A DNA stretch of 38,202 nucleotides. Source: Clostridia bacterium. Lineage in GTDB: Bacteria; Bacillota; Clostridia; UMGS1810. Of the stretch, positions 1 to 6,531 are shown one piece after another (the stretch's first letter is position 1; each line of letters opens with the position of its first letter). A model generated the notes under the pieces. It was not told the DNA's origin. It made no database searches and was given only the letters and a program-made list of their open reading frames with translations. The stretch covers positions 1-38,202 of the forward strand of contig JAEDEG010000015.1 of the NCBI GenBank assembly GCA_016293435.1. The letters run 5' to 3'. Both the position numbers and the translations under genes were made by a program.

Positions 1-46
1 TGAAAATCCACAGCCCAAAACGGGTTCGGATACTGACGCACCTGCT
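1..46 (-). mobile_element. MITE end, copy A (cut by window edge)
   Basis: These 46 bases are the exact reverse complement of the first 46 bases of the complete 274-bp element at 6872-7145, so this is the left end of a third copy in opposite orientation; the rest lies before the window. The end reads CCTGCT and is followed by TA at 47-48, the target dinucleotide that also flanks the other two copies. No coding capacity is visible. Confidence 0.9.
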
Positions 47-85
47 TAGGCACACGGGAATCGAACCCCGCATGTCTTAAACTTT

Positions 86-123
86 ACGCGGAAGTTCAAG
101 CAAATATGTCCTGATTTCCGCGT
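86..123 (+). other. Stem-loop upstream of the DeoR gene
   Basis: An 8-bp perfect inverted repeat (ACGCGGAA at 86-93 and TTCCGCGT at 116-123) surrounds a 22-base loop and is followed by TGTTTTA. It ends 20 bases before the DeoR start codon. It could be an upstream terminator with a weak U-tract, an mRNA leader structure or an operator; the sequence does not decide between them. Confidence 0.35.
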
Positions 124-143
124 TGTTTTAATGAGGTGATAAT

Positions 144-905
144 ATGCTTGCTCCCGAAAGACAAAAATTTATTTTGGATGAGCTTTTCAAAGACGGTGCA
201 GTCACTGTAAGCCGACTTGCCGCTCAGCTAAGGGTTACGGAAGAAACCATTCGCCGTGATCTCGAAAAGCTCGAAAAAAATGAGGCTCTTCGCCGTACTC
301 ACGGCGGTGCTGTCCCGATTGACGATACAACCTATGAGCTTTCGCTCGAAAAAAGGAAATCAACCAATGTTGAAGCAAAGCAAAAGCTTGCATCGCTTGC
401 GGCAAACCTTGTTGTTTCGGGTGATACCATATTCCTCGATGCTTCAACTACCACGTTTTTTATGGCAAAGGAGCTCAAAAAGCTCAAAAATATTACCGTA
501 ATCACCAACTCGCTCAGGGTTATTGCAGAGCTTTGTACCTGCGAACAGATAAAGCTGATTGCTGTTGGCGGAATAGTCAGCTCCAATCAGTCGTTTGTGG
601 GCTCGCTTGCCGAACGCAGCATAAAAGAATCCTATTTTGCCAATAAGATGTTTTTCTCCTCCAAGGGCGTGACCAAGGAGATTGGCATACTCGAAAGCAA
701 CGAGCAGGAATGCGGTATAAAGCAAAATATGCTTTTAAACTCAGAGAACAAATATTTTTTGTGCGACAGCAAAAAGGTGGGCAAGGTGAGCTTTGCAAAG
801 CTTGCTTCGCTAAACGATATAGATTATCTTATCACAGACGAGCTCCCCGACGAAGAATTTATGCTTGCACTCGAAAATAACAATGTAAAGCTTATTACAG
901 AATAA
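144..905 (+). CDS. DeoR/GlpR-family transcriptional regulator
   Basis: The 253-residue protein has the usual DeoR length and layout. An N-terminal winged helix-turn-helix spans about residues 3-57, including the typical ETIRRDLEKLE recognition helix and the RTHGGAV turn. A DeoRC sugar-phosphate-sensing domain follows at about 75-235, with GDTIFLDASTTTFFMA and ITNSLRV. The ATG at 144 has a GAGGTGAT ribosome-binding site 5 bases upstream. The next gene, rhamnulokinase, starts 17 bases after the stop, so the two are probably one transcript and the regulator probably controls L-rhamnose or another deoxysugar pathway, with a phosphorylated sugar as likely effector. The ligand is inferred from the neighbour only. 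No other rhamnose genes lie in the window. Confidence 0.9.
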   Translation: MLAPERQKFILDELFKDGAVTVSRLAAQLRVTEETIRRDLEKLEKNEALRRTHGGAVPIDDTTYELSLEKRKSTNVEAKQKLASLAANLVVSGDTIFLDASTTTFFMAKELKKLKNITVITNSLRVIAELCTCEQIKLIAVGGIVSSNQSFVGSLAERSIKESYFANKMFFSSKGVTKEIGILESNEQECGIKQNMLLNSENKYFLCDSKKVGKVSFAKLASLNDIDYLITDELPDEEFMLALENNNVKLITE

Positions 906-922
906 GGAGAGGATTGGACAAA

Positions 923-2392
923 ATGAAAAAGGTATTGGCATTTGACCTTGGCGCCTCCGGCGGCAGAGGAATAATTGCAACTCTTGACAACAACAAAATT
1001 ACCTTGGAGGAGATTCACCGTTTTGCCAACAACGGCGTGAAGGTTAGAAATACGCTCTATTGGGATATACTTTATCTTTTTGATCAAATCAAGCAGGGCA
1101 TAGTCAAAGCAAGACTTGCGGGCGGCTTTGATTCTATCGGTATCGATACATGGGGTGTCGATTTTGGCCTTGTTGACGAATGCGGCGATCTTTTGTGCAA
1201 TCCCGTCCACTACCGTGATGAGCGCACCGACAACATTCCCGATGAGGTGTTCAAAGAAATAAGCAAGGAAGACCTCTACGGTAAAACCGGTATTCAGATT
1301 CTGAATTTTAACACCCTCTTTCAGCTCTACTATCTTGCAAAATACAAGGCAGACCTTTTAAAGAGAGCCGATAAGTTCATATTTATTCCCGATTTGCTAA
1401 ACTATTTCCTTACGGGAGTCAAAAAGAGCGAATATACCATTGCTTCCACCTCTCAGATGCTCAATCCCTATACAGGTGACTGGGATAGGGAGCTCATATC
1501 CTCTCTCAACATTCCCACCGATCTTCTTTGTGATATAATAGAAACAGGCAAGGTACTCGGCAAGCTCTCACCCCAAATTTGTGAAGAGCTTTCTGTAGAT
1601 GCCGTTGACGTTATAGCTGTGGGCGGTCACGATACTGCCTCTGCCGTTGTGTCTGTTCCCACCACACAAGACGATTTTGTATACGTTTCCTGCGGTACAT
1701 GGTCACTTTTCGGCACAGAGCTCTCCGAGCCGCTCATTTGCCCCGAGGGTCTTGTCTCCTCCTATACCAATGAGGGCGGCTACGGCGGCAAAATCCGTTA
1801 TCTTACCAATATTATGGGGCTGTGGCTCATTCAGGAGGCACGCAGAGACTGGCAAAAGCACGGCCACGACCTTTCCTTTGGCGAAATTGCCGACGAAGCA
1901 CTAAAATCCGAAGGCTTCAAATGCTTTGTAGATCCCGACTATTCAGAGTTTGCAAAGCCGGGCAACATGCCCAAAAAGATTCAGGAATTTTGCAAAAGGA
2001 CAGGCCAGTATATACCTCAGACCATAGGGGAGATTGCCCGCTGTATATACGAAAGCCTTGCCCTCAAATATCGGCATGCCTTTATTAATCTTGGCAATAT
2101 CACAGGCAAGAGCTTTTCGGGTATTCATATTGTAGGCGGCGGTACAAATGCTGCACTTTTTTGTCAGATGACGGCAAGCTCCTGCAATACGACTGTATAT
2201 GCAGGTCCCGTTGAGGCAACAACGCTTGGCAATGTTGCAGTACAGCTCATGGCATCGGGCGACATTAAGGATATAAAAGAAGCAAGAAGCATCATAAGAG
2301 ATTCCTTTGATATAGCCACCTATGAGCCCGCAGATACCGATGCATGGGACAATGCATATGAGATTTATCAAAAAATACTTTCCAAAAGCTGA
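923..2392 (+). CDS. rhaB: Rhamnulokinase
   Basis: FGGY-family sugar kinase of 489 residues that phosphorylates L-rhamnulose at C1 in rhamnose catabolism in the cytoplasm. The FGGY_N phosphate-binding motif FDLGASGGRG lies near the N-terminus, followed by SIGIDTWGVDFGLVD and YRDERT, both characteristic of RhaB. GGHDTASAV, near residue 234, and the CGTWSLFG segment mark the second domain. A TTG at 914 is in frame, but it lies inside or against the AAGGAGAGG ribosome-binding site (904-912); ATG 923 has normal spacing and gives the expected MKKVLAFDLG start. It follows the DeoR regulator closely. A close FGGY relative such as fuculokinase is less likely because of the TWGVDFG and NIMGLWLIQE segments. 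Confidence 0.92.
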   Translation: MKKVLAFDLGASGGRGIIATLDNNKITLEEIHRFANNGVKVRNTLYWDILYLFDQIKQGIVKARLAGGFDSIGIDTWGVDFGLVDECGDLLCNPVHYRDERTDNIPDEVFKEISKEDLYGKTGIQILNFNTLFQLYYLAKYKADLLKRADKFIFIPDLLNYFLTGVKKSEYTIASTSQMLNPYTGDWDRELISSLNIPTDLLCDIIETGKVLGKLSPQICEELSVDAVDVIAVGGHDTASAVVSVPTTQDDFVYVSCGTWSLFGTELSEPLICPEGLVSSYTNEGGYGGKIRYLTNIMGLWLIQEARRDWQKHGHDLSFGEIADEALKSEGFKCFVDPDYSEFAKPGNMPKKIQEFCKRTGQYIPQTIGEIARCIYESLALKYRHAFINLGNITGKSFSGIHIVGGGTNAALFCQMTASSCNTTVYAGPVEATTLGNVAVQLMASGDIKDIKEARSIIRDSFDIATYEPADTDAWDNAYEIYQKILSKS

Positions 2393-2425
2393 TTTAAAAA
2401 AATTTCACAAAATTTTAAAAAACTC

Positions 2426-2454
2426 TTGCTTTTTTTGAAATTTTGTGTTAATAT
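2426..2454 (+). promoter_or_regulatory. Probable sigma-A promoter of the rplS cluster
   Basis: A TTGCTT -35 box (2426-2431) and a TAATAT -10 box (2449-2454) are separated by 17 bases, about 80 bases before the L19 start. The surrounding stretch is strongly AT-rich. This probably drives rplS and the genes behind it. Confidence 0.5.
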
Positions 2455-2460
2455 AGTCAA

Positions 2461-2534
2461 TGTATGTGGGCGGTCCTCTGCAAAGTCAAATTTATATCAT
2501 TTGCACGAACGTCTTTAAGAGAGGAGAAAATAAA
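2461..2534 (+). promoter_or_regulatory. Structured rplS leader, candidate L19 leader
   Basis: The 5' leader contains TCCTCT (2474-2479), perfectly complementary to AGAGGA (2520-2525), which overlaps the Shine-Dalgarno of rplS. Adjacent GCAAA and TTTGC segments extend this into a two-part hairpin that would occlude the ribosome-binding site. Firmicutes are known to carry an L19 leader RNA upstream of rplS that is thought to mediate autogenous control; I infer this is a version of it, but I could not match a consensus. Confidence 0.4.
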
Positions 2535-2876
2535 ATGAACATTATTGAAAGCTTAACAAGTGATCAGATCAGAACAGATCTTCCCGATTTTAGCATTGGT
2601 GATACCGTTAAGGTTCATGTTAAAATTAAAGAAGGCAACAGAGAAAGAATCCAGGTTTTTGAAGGTACTGTTATTGCCAAAAAGCATGGCGGAATTCAAG
2701 AAACCTTCACTGTAAGAAGAATTTCTTACGGCGTAGGCGTTGAAAGAACCTTCCCTGTGAACTCTCCCAAAATCGCCAAAATCGAAATTACCAGACGCGG
2801 TAAGGTCAGAAGAGCTAAGCTCTATTACCTCCGTGACAGAGTCGGTAAGGCAACCAGAGTTAAAGAAAAGAAATAA
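2535..2876 (+). CDS. rplS: 50S ribosomal protein L19
   Basis: Ribosomal protein of the large subunit near the 30S-50S interface; 113 residues, the usual length. Family segments include DFSIGDTVKVHVKIKEG, RIQVFEGTVIAKK, SYGVGVERTFPVNSP and RRGKVRRAKLYYLRDR. The reading frame stays open back to 2460, but ATG 2535 has the GAGGAG ribosome-binding site at 2521-2526 and begins with the conserved MNIIESLTSDQ, so it is the start. It opens the rplS-lepB-rbgA-rnhB-yraN cluster, an order widespread in Firmicutes. Confidence 0.98.
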   Translation: MNIIESLTSDQIRTDLPDFSIGDTVKVHVKIKEGNRERIQVFEGTVIAKKHGGIQETFTVRRISYGVGVERTFPVNSPKIAKIEITRRGKVRRAKLYYLRDRVGKATRVKEKK

Positions 2877-2888
2877 TTTTGCGAAAAT

Positions 2889-2951
2889 ACGGTGGGTCTT
2901 TTCACCGTTTGGGCATACTCAAACTTTCTGCAATGGCTGTTTTGCCATTGC
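2889..2951 (+). terminator. Two intercistronic hairpins between rplS and lepB
   Basis: The first stem pairs ACGGTG (2889-2894) with CACCGT (2903-2908). The second is a perfect 8-bp GCAATGGC/GCCATTGC stem (2930-2937 with 2944-2951) with a 6-base loop followed by ATTTTGTTT. The interrupted U-tract suggests a partial terminator or mRNA-stability element that lowers lepB expression relative to abundant rplS, rather than a full stop. Confidence 0.5.
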
Positions 2952-2979
2952 ATTTTGTTTCTGAAAGGAATGAATATCT

Positions 2980-3636
2980 ATGGAAGAATTTGTACAAACA
3001 ACCGGCACTCCCGAGCAGAGTCAGACCCCCGAACCGTCAATGGGGCAAAAGGTTGTTAAAGAGATTGTAAGCTGGATACTGTGTATAGCAATTGCGTTTG
3101 GTATCGCTTTTGTACTGAGAACATATATTTTCACCTTTGTTAAGGTAGACGGCGAGTCCATGTGTCCGACACTGCAGAACAAACAGCGCCTTTTTACAAG
3201 AATTATAGGCTATACTCCCGAGCGCGGAGATATCATCATATTCAATCCCAAGTCCAACCCCGATATAGCCTATGTAAAAAGAGTTATAGCAACTGAGGGT
3301 GACCGCATCTGGATTGATGATAACAGCGGTCAGGTTCATCTAAAAAAGAAAGGCAGCACCGAATGGGAGGTGCTCGACGAGCCCTATATTGCCAATGAAG
3401 CATATAATTCTCTCATTCCCAATATTGCTCAGCGATTTGCTGACGATTCTTCGGAGGAAGGGCTTTTAATCAAAGAAGACCATATTTTTGTTATGGGTGA
3501 CAACCGTAACCACAGCAATGACAGCCGCAACGATTTCAGTGTAAATGCGGTGGGACAGGTTCATGTTGACAGTGTTATCGGTAAAGCTGAGTTCAGATGG
3601 TGGCCTTTGTCCGATATAGGAAGCCTTTATAAATAA
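2980..3636 (+). CDS. lepB: Type I signal peptidase
   Basis: Membrane-anchored serine protease that removes signal peptides from exported proteins, active on the outer face of the membrane. The 218-residue protein has a short cytoplasmic N-terminus, one transmembrane helix (about 29-46), the catalytic serine in VDGESMCPTL (Ser60) and the catalytic lysine in YVKRVIATEGD (Lys100). The conserved box with VMGDNRNHSNDSR lies near the C-terminus. A single membrane segment and this size fit the Gram-positive SipS/LepB type. Translation starts at ATG 2980, with GAAAGGA upstream. Between rplS and rbgA, the gene is in its usual Clostridia position; the window's own secreted esterase and stalk-domain protein would be typical substrates. 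Confidence 0.96.
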   Translation: MEEFVQTTGTPEQSQTPEPSMGQKVVKEIVSWILCIAIAFGIAFVLRTYIFTFVKVDGESMCPTLQNKQRLFTRIIGYTPERGDIIIFNPKSNPDIAYVKRVIATEGDRIWIDDNSGQVHLKKKGSTEWEVLDEPYIANEAYNSLIPNIAQRFADDSSEEGLLIKEDHIFVMGDNRNHSNDSRNDFSVNAVGQVHVDSVIGKAEFRWWPLSDIGSLYK

Positions 3637-3651
3637 TAATAATAATAATTT

Positions 3652-3734
3652 ACAGCAATCCCGGGGGCAATGCTCTCATCGCACCGCTGAGCTTTATGTG
3701 CTGCGGGAGGGTGAGGACATCGCCCTTTTGCTGT
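3652..3734 (+). promoter_or_regulatory. Large imperfect stem-loop between lepB and rbgA
   Basis: ACAGCAA (3652-3658) pairs perfectly with TTGCTGT (3728-3734). Inside it, GGGC-ATG-TCTCATC (3665-3680) pairs with GGTGAGGACATCGCCC (3710-3725) with a few mismatches, and CCGC (3684-3687) pairs with GCGG (3703-3706). The helix ends just upstream of the rbgA ribosome-binding site GGAGG (3741-3745), which stays free. There is no U-tract, so it is not a standard terminator. Function unknown; it could be an RNA processing site or a cis-regulatory RNA. Confidence 0.45.
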
Positions 3735-3751
3735 GTGTTTGGAGGTTAATA

Positions 3752-4606
3752 ATGAATATTCAGTGGTTTCCCGGTCATATGACCAAGGCAATCAGAATGA
3801 TGCAAGACAGCCTTAAGCTTATAGATCTGGTGGTTGAGCTTGTGGATGCAAGAGTGCCGCAAAGCAGCCGTAATCCCAAGGTAGACGAGCTCATAGGAAG
3901 CAAGGCTCACCTTCTTTTGCTAAACAAAGCAGATATAGCAGACCCCACAGCTACAAAGCAGTGGGAGGAGTATTTTGCATCAAAGGGTATAACGGCAGCT
4001 GCCATAAGCTCCACCGGCGGAAGAAGCTTAAATTTTGTGTTTGACAAATGCAAGCACCTTCTTTCGGATAAAATACACAGAGAAAAAGAAAAGGGCATAG
4101 TAAACCGCAGCATCAAGCTTATGGTGTGCGGTGTTCCCAATGTGGGCAAATCTTCATTCATCAACAAGCTCTCCGGCAAAAAAAGCGCCGTAACCGGCGA
4201 CCGACCCGGTGTTACCAAGGGCAAGCAGTGGATAAGATTAAACAATAATTTTGAGCTCCTCGACACTCCGGGCATTCTTTGGCCAAAGTTTGATGACAAA
4301 GAGGTTGGGCTCCGTTTGGCCTTTACCGGTGCAGTCAAAGACGAAATCCTCGATGTTGAAGAGCTTGCCTGTCATCTTCTGGTTTTCCTCAGAGCCAATT
4401 ATCCCGATTCTCTTACCCAAAGATACAAAATGACCGATTTTGACAGCCTTGAAGGTTATGAGCTTCTCGAACTTCTCGGCAGAAAACGCGGTTTTGTAGT
4501 ATCCGGCGGTGATATCGACACCGAACGCGCCGCTCACATATTGCTCGACGAATTTAGAGCCGCAAAGCTTGGAAACATTACTCTCGAAAGACCGGAATCG
4601 CTGTAA
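3752..4606 (+). CDS. rbgA: Ribosome biogenesis GTPase RbgA (YlqF)
   Basis: Circularly permuted GTPase required for late assembly of the 50S subunit. The 284-residue protein begins with the family signature MNIQWFPGHMTKA. It then shows the permuted G-motif order: NKAD (G4, about residue 59), GVPNVGKSS (G1, about 126), GVTKG (G2) and DTPG (G3, about 171). DARVPQSSRNP is also typical. The C-terminal ANTAR-like helical domain, which contacts rRNA, occupies about 200-284. The frame is open from 3698, but ATG 3752, behind GGAGG (3741-3745), gives the conserved start. The cluster context with rplS and rnhB agrees with Bacillus, where rbgA and rnhB are adjacent. Confidence 0.96.
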   Translation: MNIQWFPGHMTKAIRMMQDSLKLIDLVVELVDARVPQSSRNPKVDELIGSKAHLLLLNKADIADPTATKQWEEYFASKGITAAAISSTGGRSLNFVFDKCKHLLSDKIHREKEKGIVNRSIKLMVCGVPNVGKSSFINKLSGKKSAVTGDRPGVTKGKQWIRLNNNFELLDTPGILWPKFDDKEVGLRLAFTGAVKDEILDVEELACHLLVFLRANYPDSLTQRYKMTDFDSLEGYELLELLGRKRGFVVSGGDIDTERAAHILLDEFRAAKLGNITLERPESL

Positions 4607-4692
4607 ATACATCAAAACCAAGCAGAAAAATCAATATCTTAGAGCAAAACAGGAACGGCTCGTCCGACAAAAGATAGGAAGTGTTGTAAACT

Positions 4693-5304
4693 ATGAACAC
4701 AAAGCTTTTTGAAATAGAAAATAAATGCCGAAGCATGGGCTATTCACTCATTGCCGGAGCCGACGAGGCAGGCAGAGGCCCTCTTGCCGGAGCAGTGTAT
4801 GCGGCGGCGGTTATATTTGAAGAGGGAGTGTATGTAGAGGGAGTTAACGACTCCAAAAAGCTCAACGCAAAAAAAAGAGAACTCCTTTATGATGAGATTA
4901 TTGCCAAAGCAAAGGCATACAGTATATATTCGGTAGACGAAAAGGTCATAGACAAAATAAATATTCTCGAAGCAACCTACAAGGCTTTTCAGGGTGCAAT
5001 AGCGTGTCTTGACCCCGCACCCGACTATGTGCTCATAGACGGCAACCGCTCTAAGGGGATAGAAATTCCCCACGAAACCGTGGTAAAAGGCGACAGCCTC
5101 AGCTTTTCAATTGCTGCCGCCTCAATTCTTGCAAAGGTGGCAAGAGACCGCTATATAAACGAGGCAGACAAGCTCTATCCCGAATACGGCTTTGCCGCTC
5201 ACAAGGGCTACGGCACCAAGGCACACCTTGAGGCAATTGCCAAATACGGACCTTGCCCCATACATCGCCTTACCTTTAAAGGAGTCAGAGAATACGTAAA
5301 ATGA
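4693..5304 (+). CDS. rnhB: Ribonuclease HII
   Basis: Removes single misincorporated ribonucleotides and RNA-DNA hybrids from DNA. The 203-residue protein carries the metal-binding signature GADEAGRGPLAG (Asp24, Glu25), NDSKKL, the third carboxylate in VLIDGN (near residue 116) and DSLSFSIAAASILAKVARD. The C-terminal HKGYGTKAHLEAI and HRLTFKGV close the domain. Its last four bases (ATGA) overlap the start of yraN, indicating translational coupling. An 86-base gap separates it from rbgA. Confidence 0.96.
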   Translation: MNTKLFEIENKCRSMGYSLIAGADEAGRGPLAGAVYAAAVIFEEGVYVEGVNDSKKLNAKKRELLYDEIIAKAKAYSIYSVDEKVIDKINILEATYKAFQGAIACLDPAPDYVLIDGNRSKGIEIPHETVVKGDSLSFSIAAASILAKVARDRYINEADKLYPEYGFAAHKGYGTKAHLEAIAKYGPCPIHRLTFKGVREYVK

Positions 5305-5672
5305 GTGCAAAAAATATCTCGGGAAAATATGGAGAAATGTATGCCGCACGCCATCTTGAGAAAAACGGCTACAAAATTCTAACGCGCAACTACAGAGCCC
5401 GCGGCAGTGAAATTGATATTATTGCAGTAGAAAACAACACCCTGTGCTTTGTTGAGGTCAAAACCAGAAAATCCAAAGATTACGGAGCCGCCTCTGAGGC
5501 TGTAAATTATTTCAAAAGGGAAAAAATGATTCTCGGTGCAAAATGCTTTCTTGCTTCTCGCAGAACCAATATGCCGATTCGCTTTGATGTTGTTGAGGTG
5601 TATGGAAATATCAGACCTGCGGGGTTTGATGTGAGTGAAATAAATATAATTAAAAATGCGTTTGATGTATGA
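5301..5672 (+). CDS. yraN: YraN family (UPF0102) nuclease-fold protein
   Basis: Small protein of 123 residues with a restriction-endonuclease-like (PD-(D/E)XK) fold. The frame shows GKYGEMYAARHLEKNGY, then the active-site-like segment GSEIDIIAVENNTLCFVEVKTR, in which D, E and K line up as the nuclease triad. The physiological role of YraN is not established; its constant neighbourhood with rnhB suggests nucleic-acid processing. ATG 5301 overlaps the rnhB stop in ATGA. It is the last gene before a clear terminator. Confidence 0.93.
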   Translation: MSAKNISGKYGEMYAARHLEKNGYKILTRNYRARGSEIDIIAVENNTLCFVEVKTRKSKDYGAASEAVNYFKREKMILGAKCFLASRRTNMPIRFDVVEVYGNIRPAGFDVSEINIIKNAFDV

Positions 5673-5684
5673 TTTTTAAATAAA

Positions 5685-5729
5685 ACAAAGAGGACTTGTC
5701 ACAATAAAGTGGCAGGTCCTTTGCTTTCT
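5685..5729 (+). terminator. Rho-independent terminator after yraN
   Basis: An 11-bp stem (GGACTTGTCAC at 5692-5702 with GTGGCAGGTCC at 5709-5719, two G-U pairs) with a 6-base AATAAA loop is preceded by A-rich and followed by T-rich sequence (TTTGCTTTCT). It closes the rplS-yraN cluster. Confidence 0.75.
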
Positions 5730-5744
5730 ATATAAATTCTAAAT

Positions 5745-5918
5745 TTATTTCTTTTTGAATTTAGACGGTGTAATTCCCGTAACAGCTTTAAATTTTGTTA
5801 TAAAATACGTATAGTTGGTAAAGCGTGAATCAAAGCAAGCTTCCGTCAGACTTTTTCCGTCGGATAAAAGATATTTTGCTTGCGATATTCTCAAATTTGT
5901 AATATATTCGTTTGGAGT
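5745..5918 (-). pseudogene. AraC-family regulator relic (C-terminal HTH only)
   Basis: Reading the minus strand from 5918 to the TAA at 5747-5745 gives the C-terminal half of an AraC/XylS DNA-binding domain: TPNEYITNLRISQAKYLLSD, then SLTEACFDSRFTNYTYFITK and FKAVTGITPSKFKKK. Directly upstream in the same frame is a TAA (5921-5919). One base out of frame, the preceding residues (AKFCV) could continue the protein, so a single-base frameshift may mark the break. Nothing upstream matches the rest of an AraC protein; that space is taken by the zinc-ribbon gene. The regulator was therefore truncated, and this tail is a non-functional remnant. Confidence 0.75.
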
Positions 5919-5947
5919 TTACACAAAATTTCGCCCCACAGTTAAAG

Positions 5948-6235
5948 TTATGCCCTAAAATTATGACCACAATCATGACAGAAGAATATTCTTCTTCTGT
6001 TAGAAAACAATCTTTTAGATTGCCAAACATGACCTTTCCCAGAAGATTTTTTTATAATTGCCATCCACCAATCATAGCATAAAAAAAGCATTAAACCTAT
6101 ACACCATTTAATCATTATCCAAACAAAATAGTATATACCAAACAAAACAGTCCAAAGACAACCATGTTTGCTCATTTCATTTGATAATTGAACTTTTGTA
6201 CTTCCACATTTAGGACATTTAACATTTACAGCCAT
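5948..6235 (-). CDS. Small zinc-ribbon membrane protein, function unknown
   Basis: The 95-residue protein has two CxxC knuckles at its ends: KCPKCGSTKVQL (near residue 7) and FFCHDCGHNFRA (the last residues). Together they could bind one zinc ion. Between them lies a strongly hydrophobic stretch, roughly residues 26-58, with FGIYYFVWIMIKWCIG and MLFLCYDWWMAI, probably one or two membrane segments. The chosen ATG (6235-6233) has a GAGGAAA ribosome-binding site; an in-frame upstream start would run through the promoter. A perfect consensus sigma-A promoter lies directly upstream. Similar short proteins occur as hypothetical genes in Firmicutes and their mobile elements, as far as I recall. It may have arrived with the event that truncated the AraC gene. 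Confidence 0.75.
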   Translation of the reverse strand: MAVNVKCPKCGSTKVQLSNEMSKHGCLWTVLFGIYYFVWIMIKWCIGLMLFLCYDWWMAIIKKSSGKGHVWQSKRLFSNRRRIFFCHDCGHNFRA

Positions 6236-6266
6236 TTTATTTTCCTCAATTTCTTTATTTTGACTT

Positions 6267-6295
6267 ATTATACAATATTTCGCCATTATTGTCAA
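6267..6295 (-). promoter_or_regulatory. Consensus sigma-A promoter of the zinc-ribbon gene
   Basis: On the minus strand, TTGACA (6295-6290) and TATAAT (6272-6267) are separated by exactly 17 bases, a perfect match to the sigma-A consensus, 31 bases upstream of the start codon. Such strength is unusual for a small protein of unknown function. Confidence 0.85.
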
Positions 6296-6470
6296 TGCAA
6301 TTCAATCCGAGTTTGCCTGAGAAAAAATTATTCTTAATTGACAAAGTAAAATCCGTTTTAGATTTCAAGTGGATATTTAGTCTGTCAAATGGTAAAATAA
6401 TGGTAAATCCTACATAAAAAAATATCCAATATAATAACGGGGAATGTACATAGAAATTTTCTTTGTACAG

Positions 6471-6499
6471 TTTACAAATTCAATTTTATATGTTAAAAT
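6471..6499 (+). promoter_or_regulatory. Probable sigma-A promoter of the Nudix/HAD unit
   Basis: TTTACA (6471-6476) and TAAAAT (6494-6499) are spaced by 17 bases, 32 bases before the Nudix start codon. The promoter reads into the Nudix gene, the inserted MITE and then the HAD gene. Confidence 0.65.
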
Positions 6500-6531
6500 A
6501 ATATATATGTGGAAAATTGGAGGTTGACGGC

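Noticed and set aside
49..71. Minus-strand sequence resembling a tRNA T-arm and 3' acceptor (GGGGTTCGATTCCCG followed by TGTGCC)
   Set aside because: The outer T-stem pairs fail, no matching 5' acceptor or anticodon arm exists within 80 bases to the right, and the next gene starts at 144. At most it is a tRNA 3'-end remnant beside the MITE.
5830..6030. Minus-strand frame of 66 codons
   Set aside because: It is a shadow joining the end of the zinc-ribbon gene to the AraC relic in the wrong frame.
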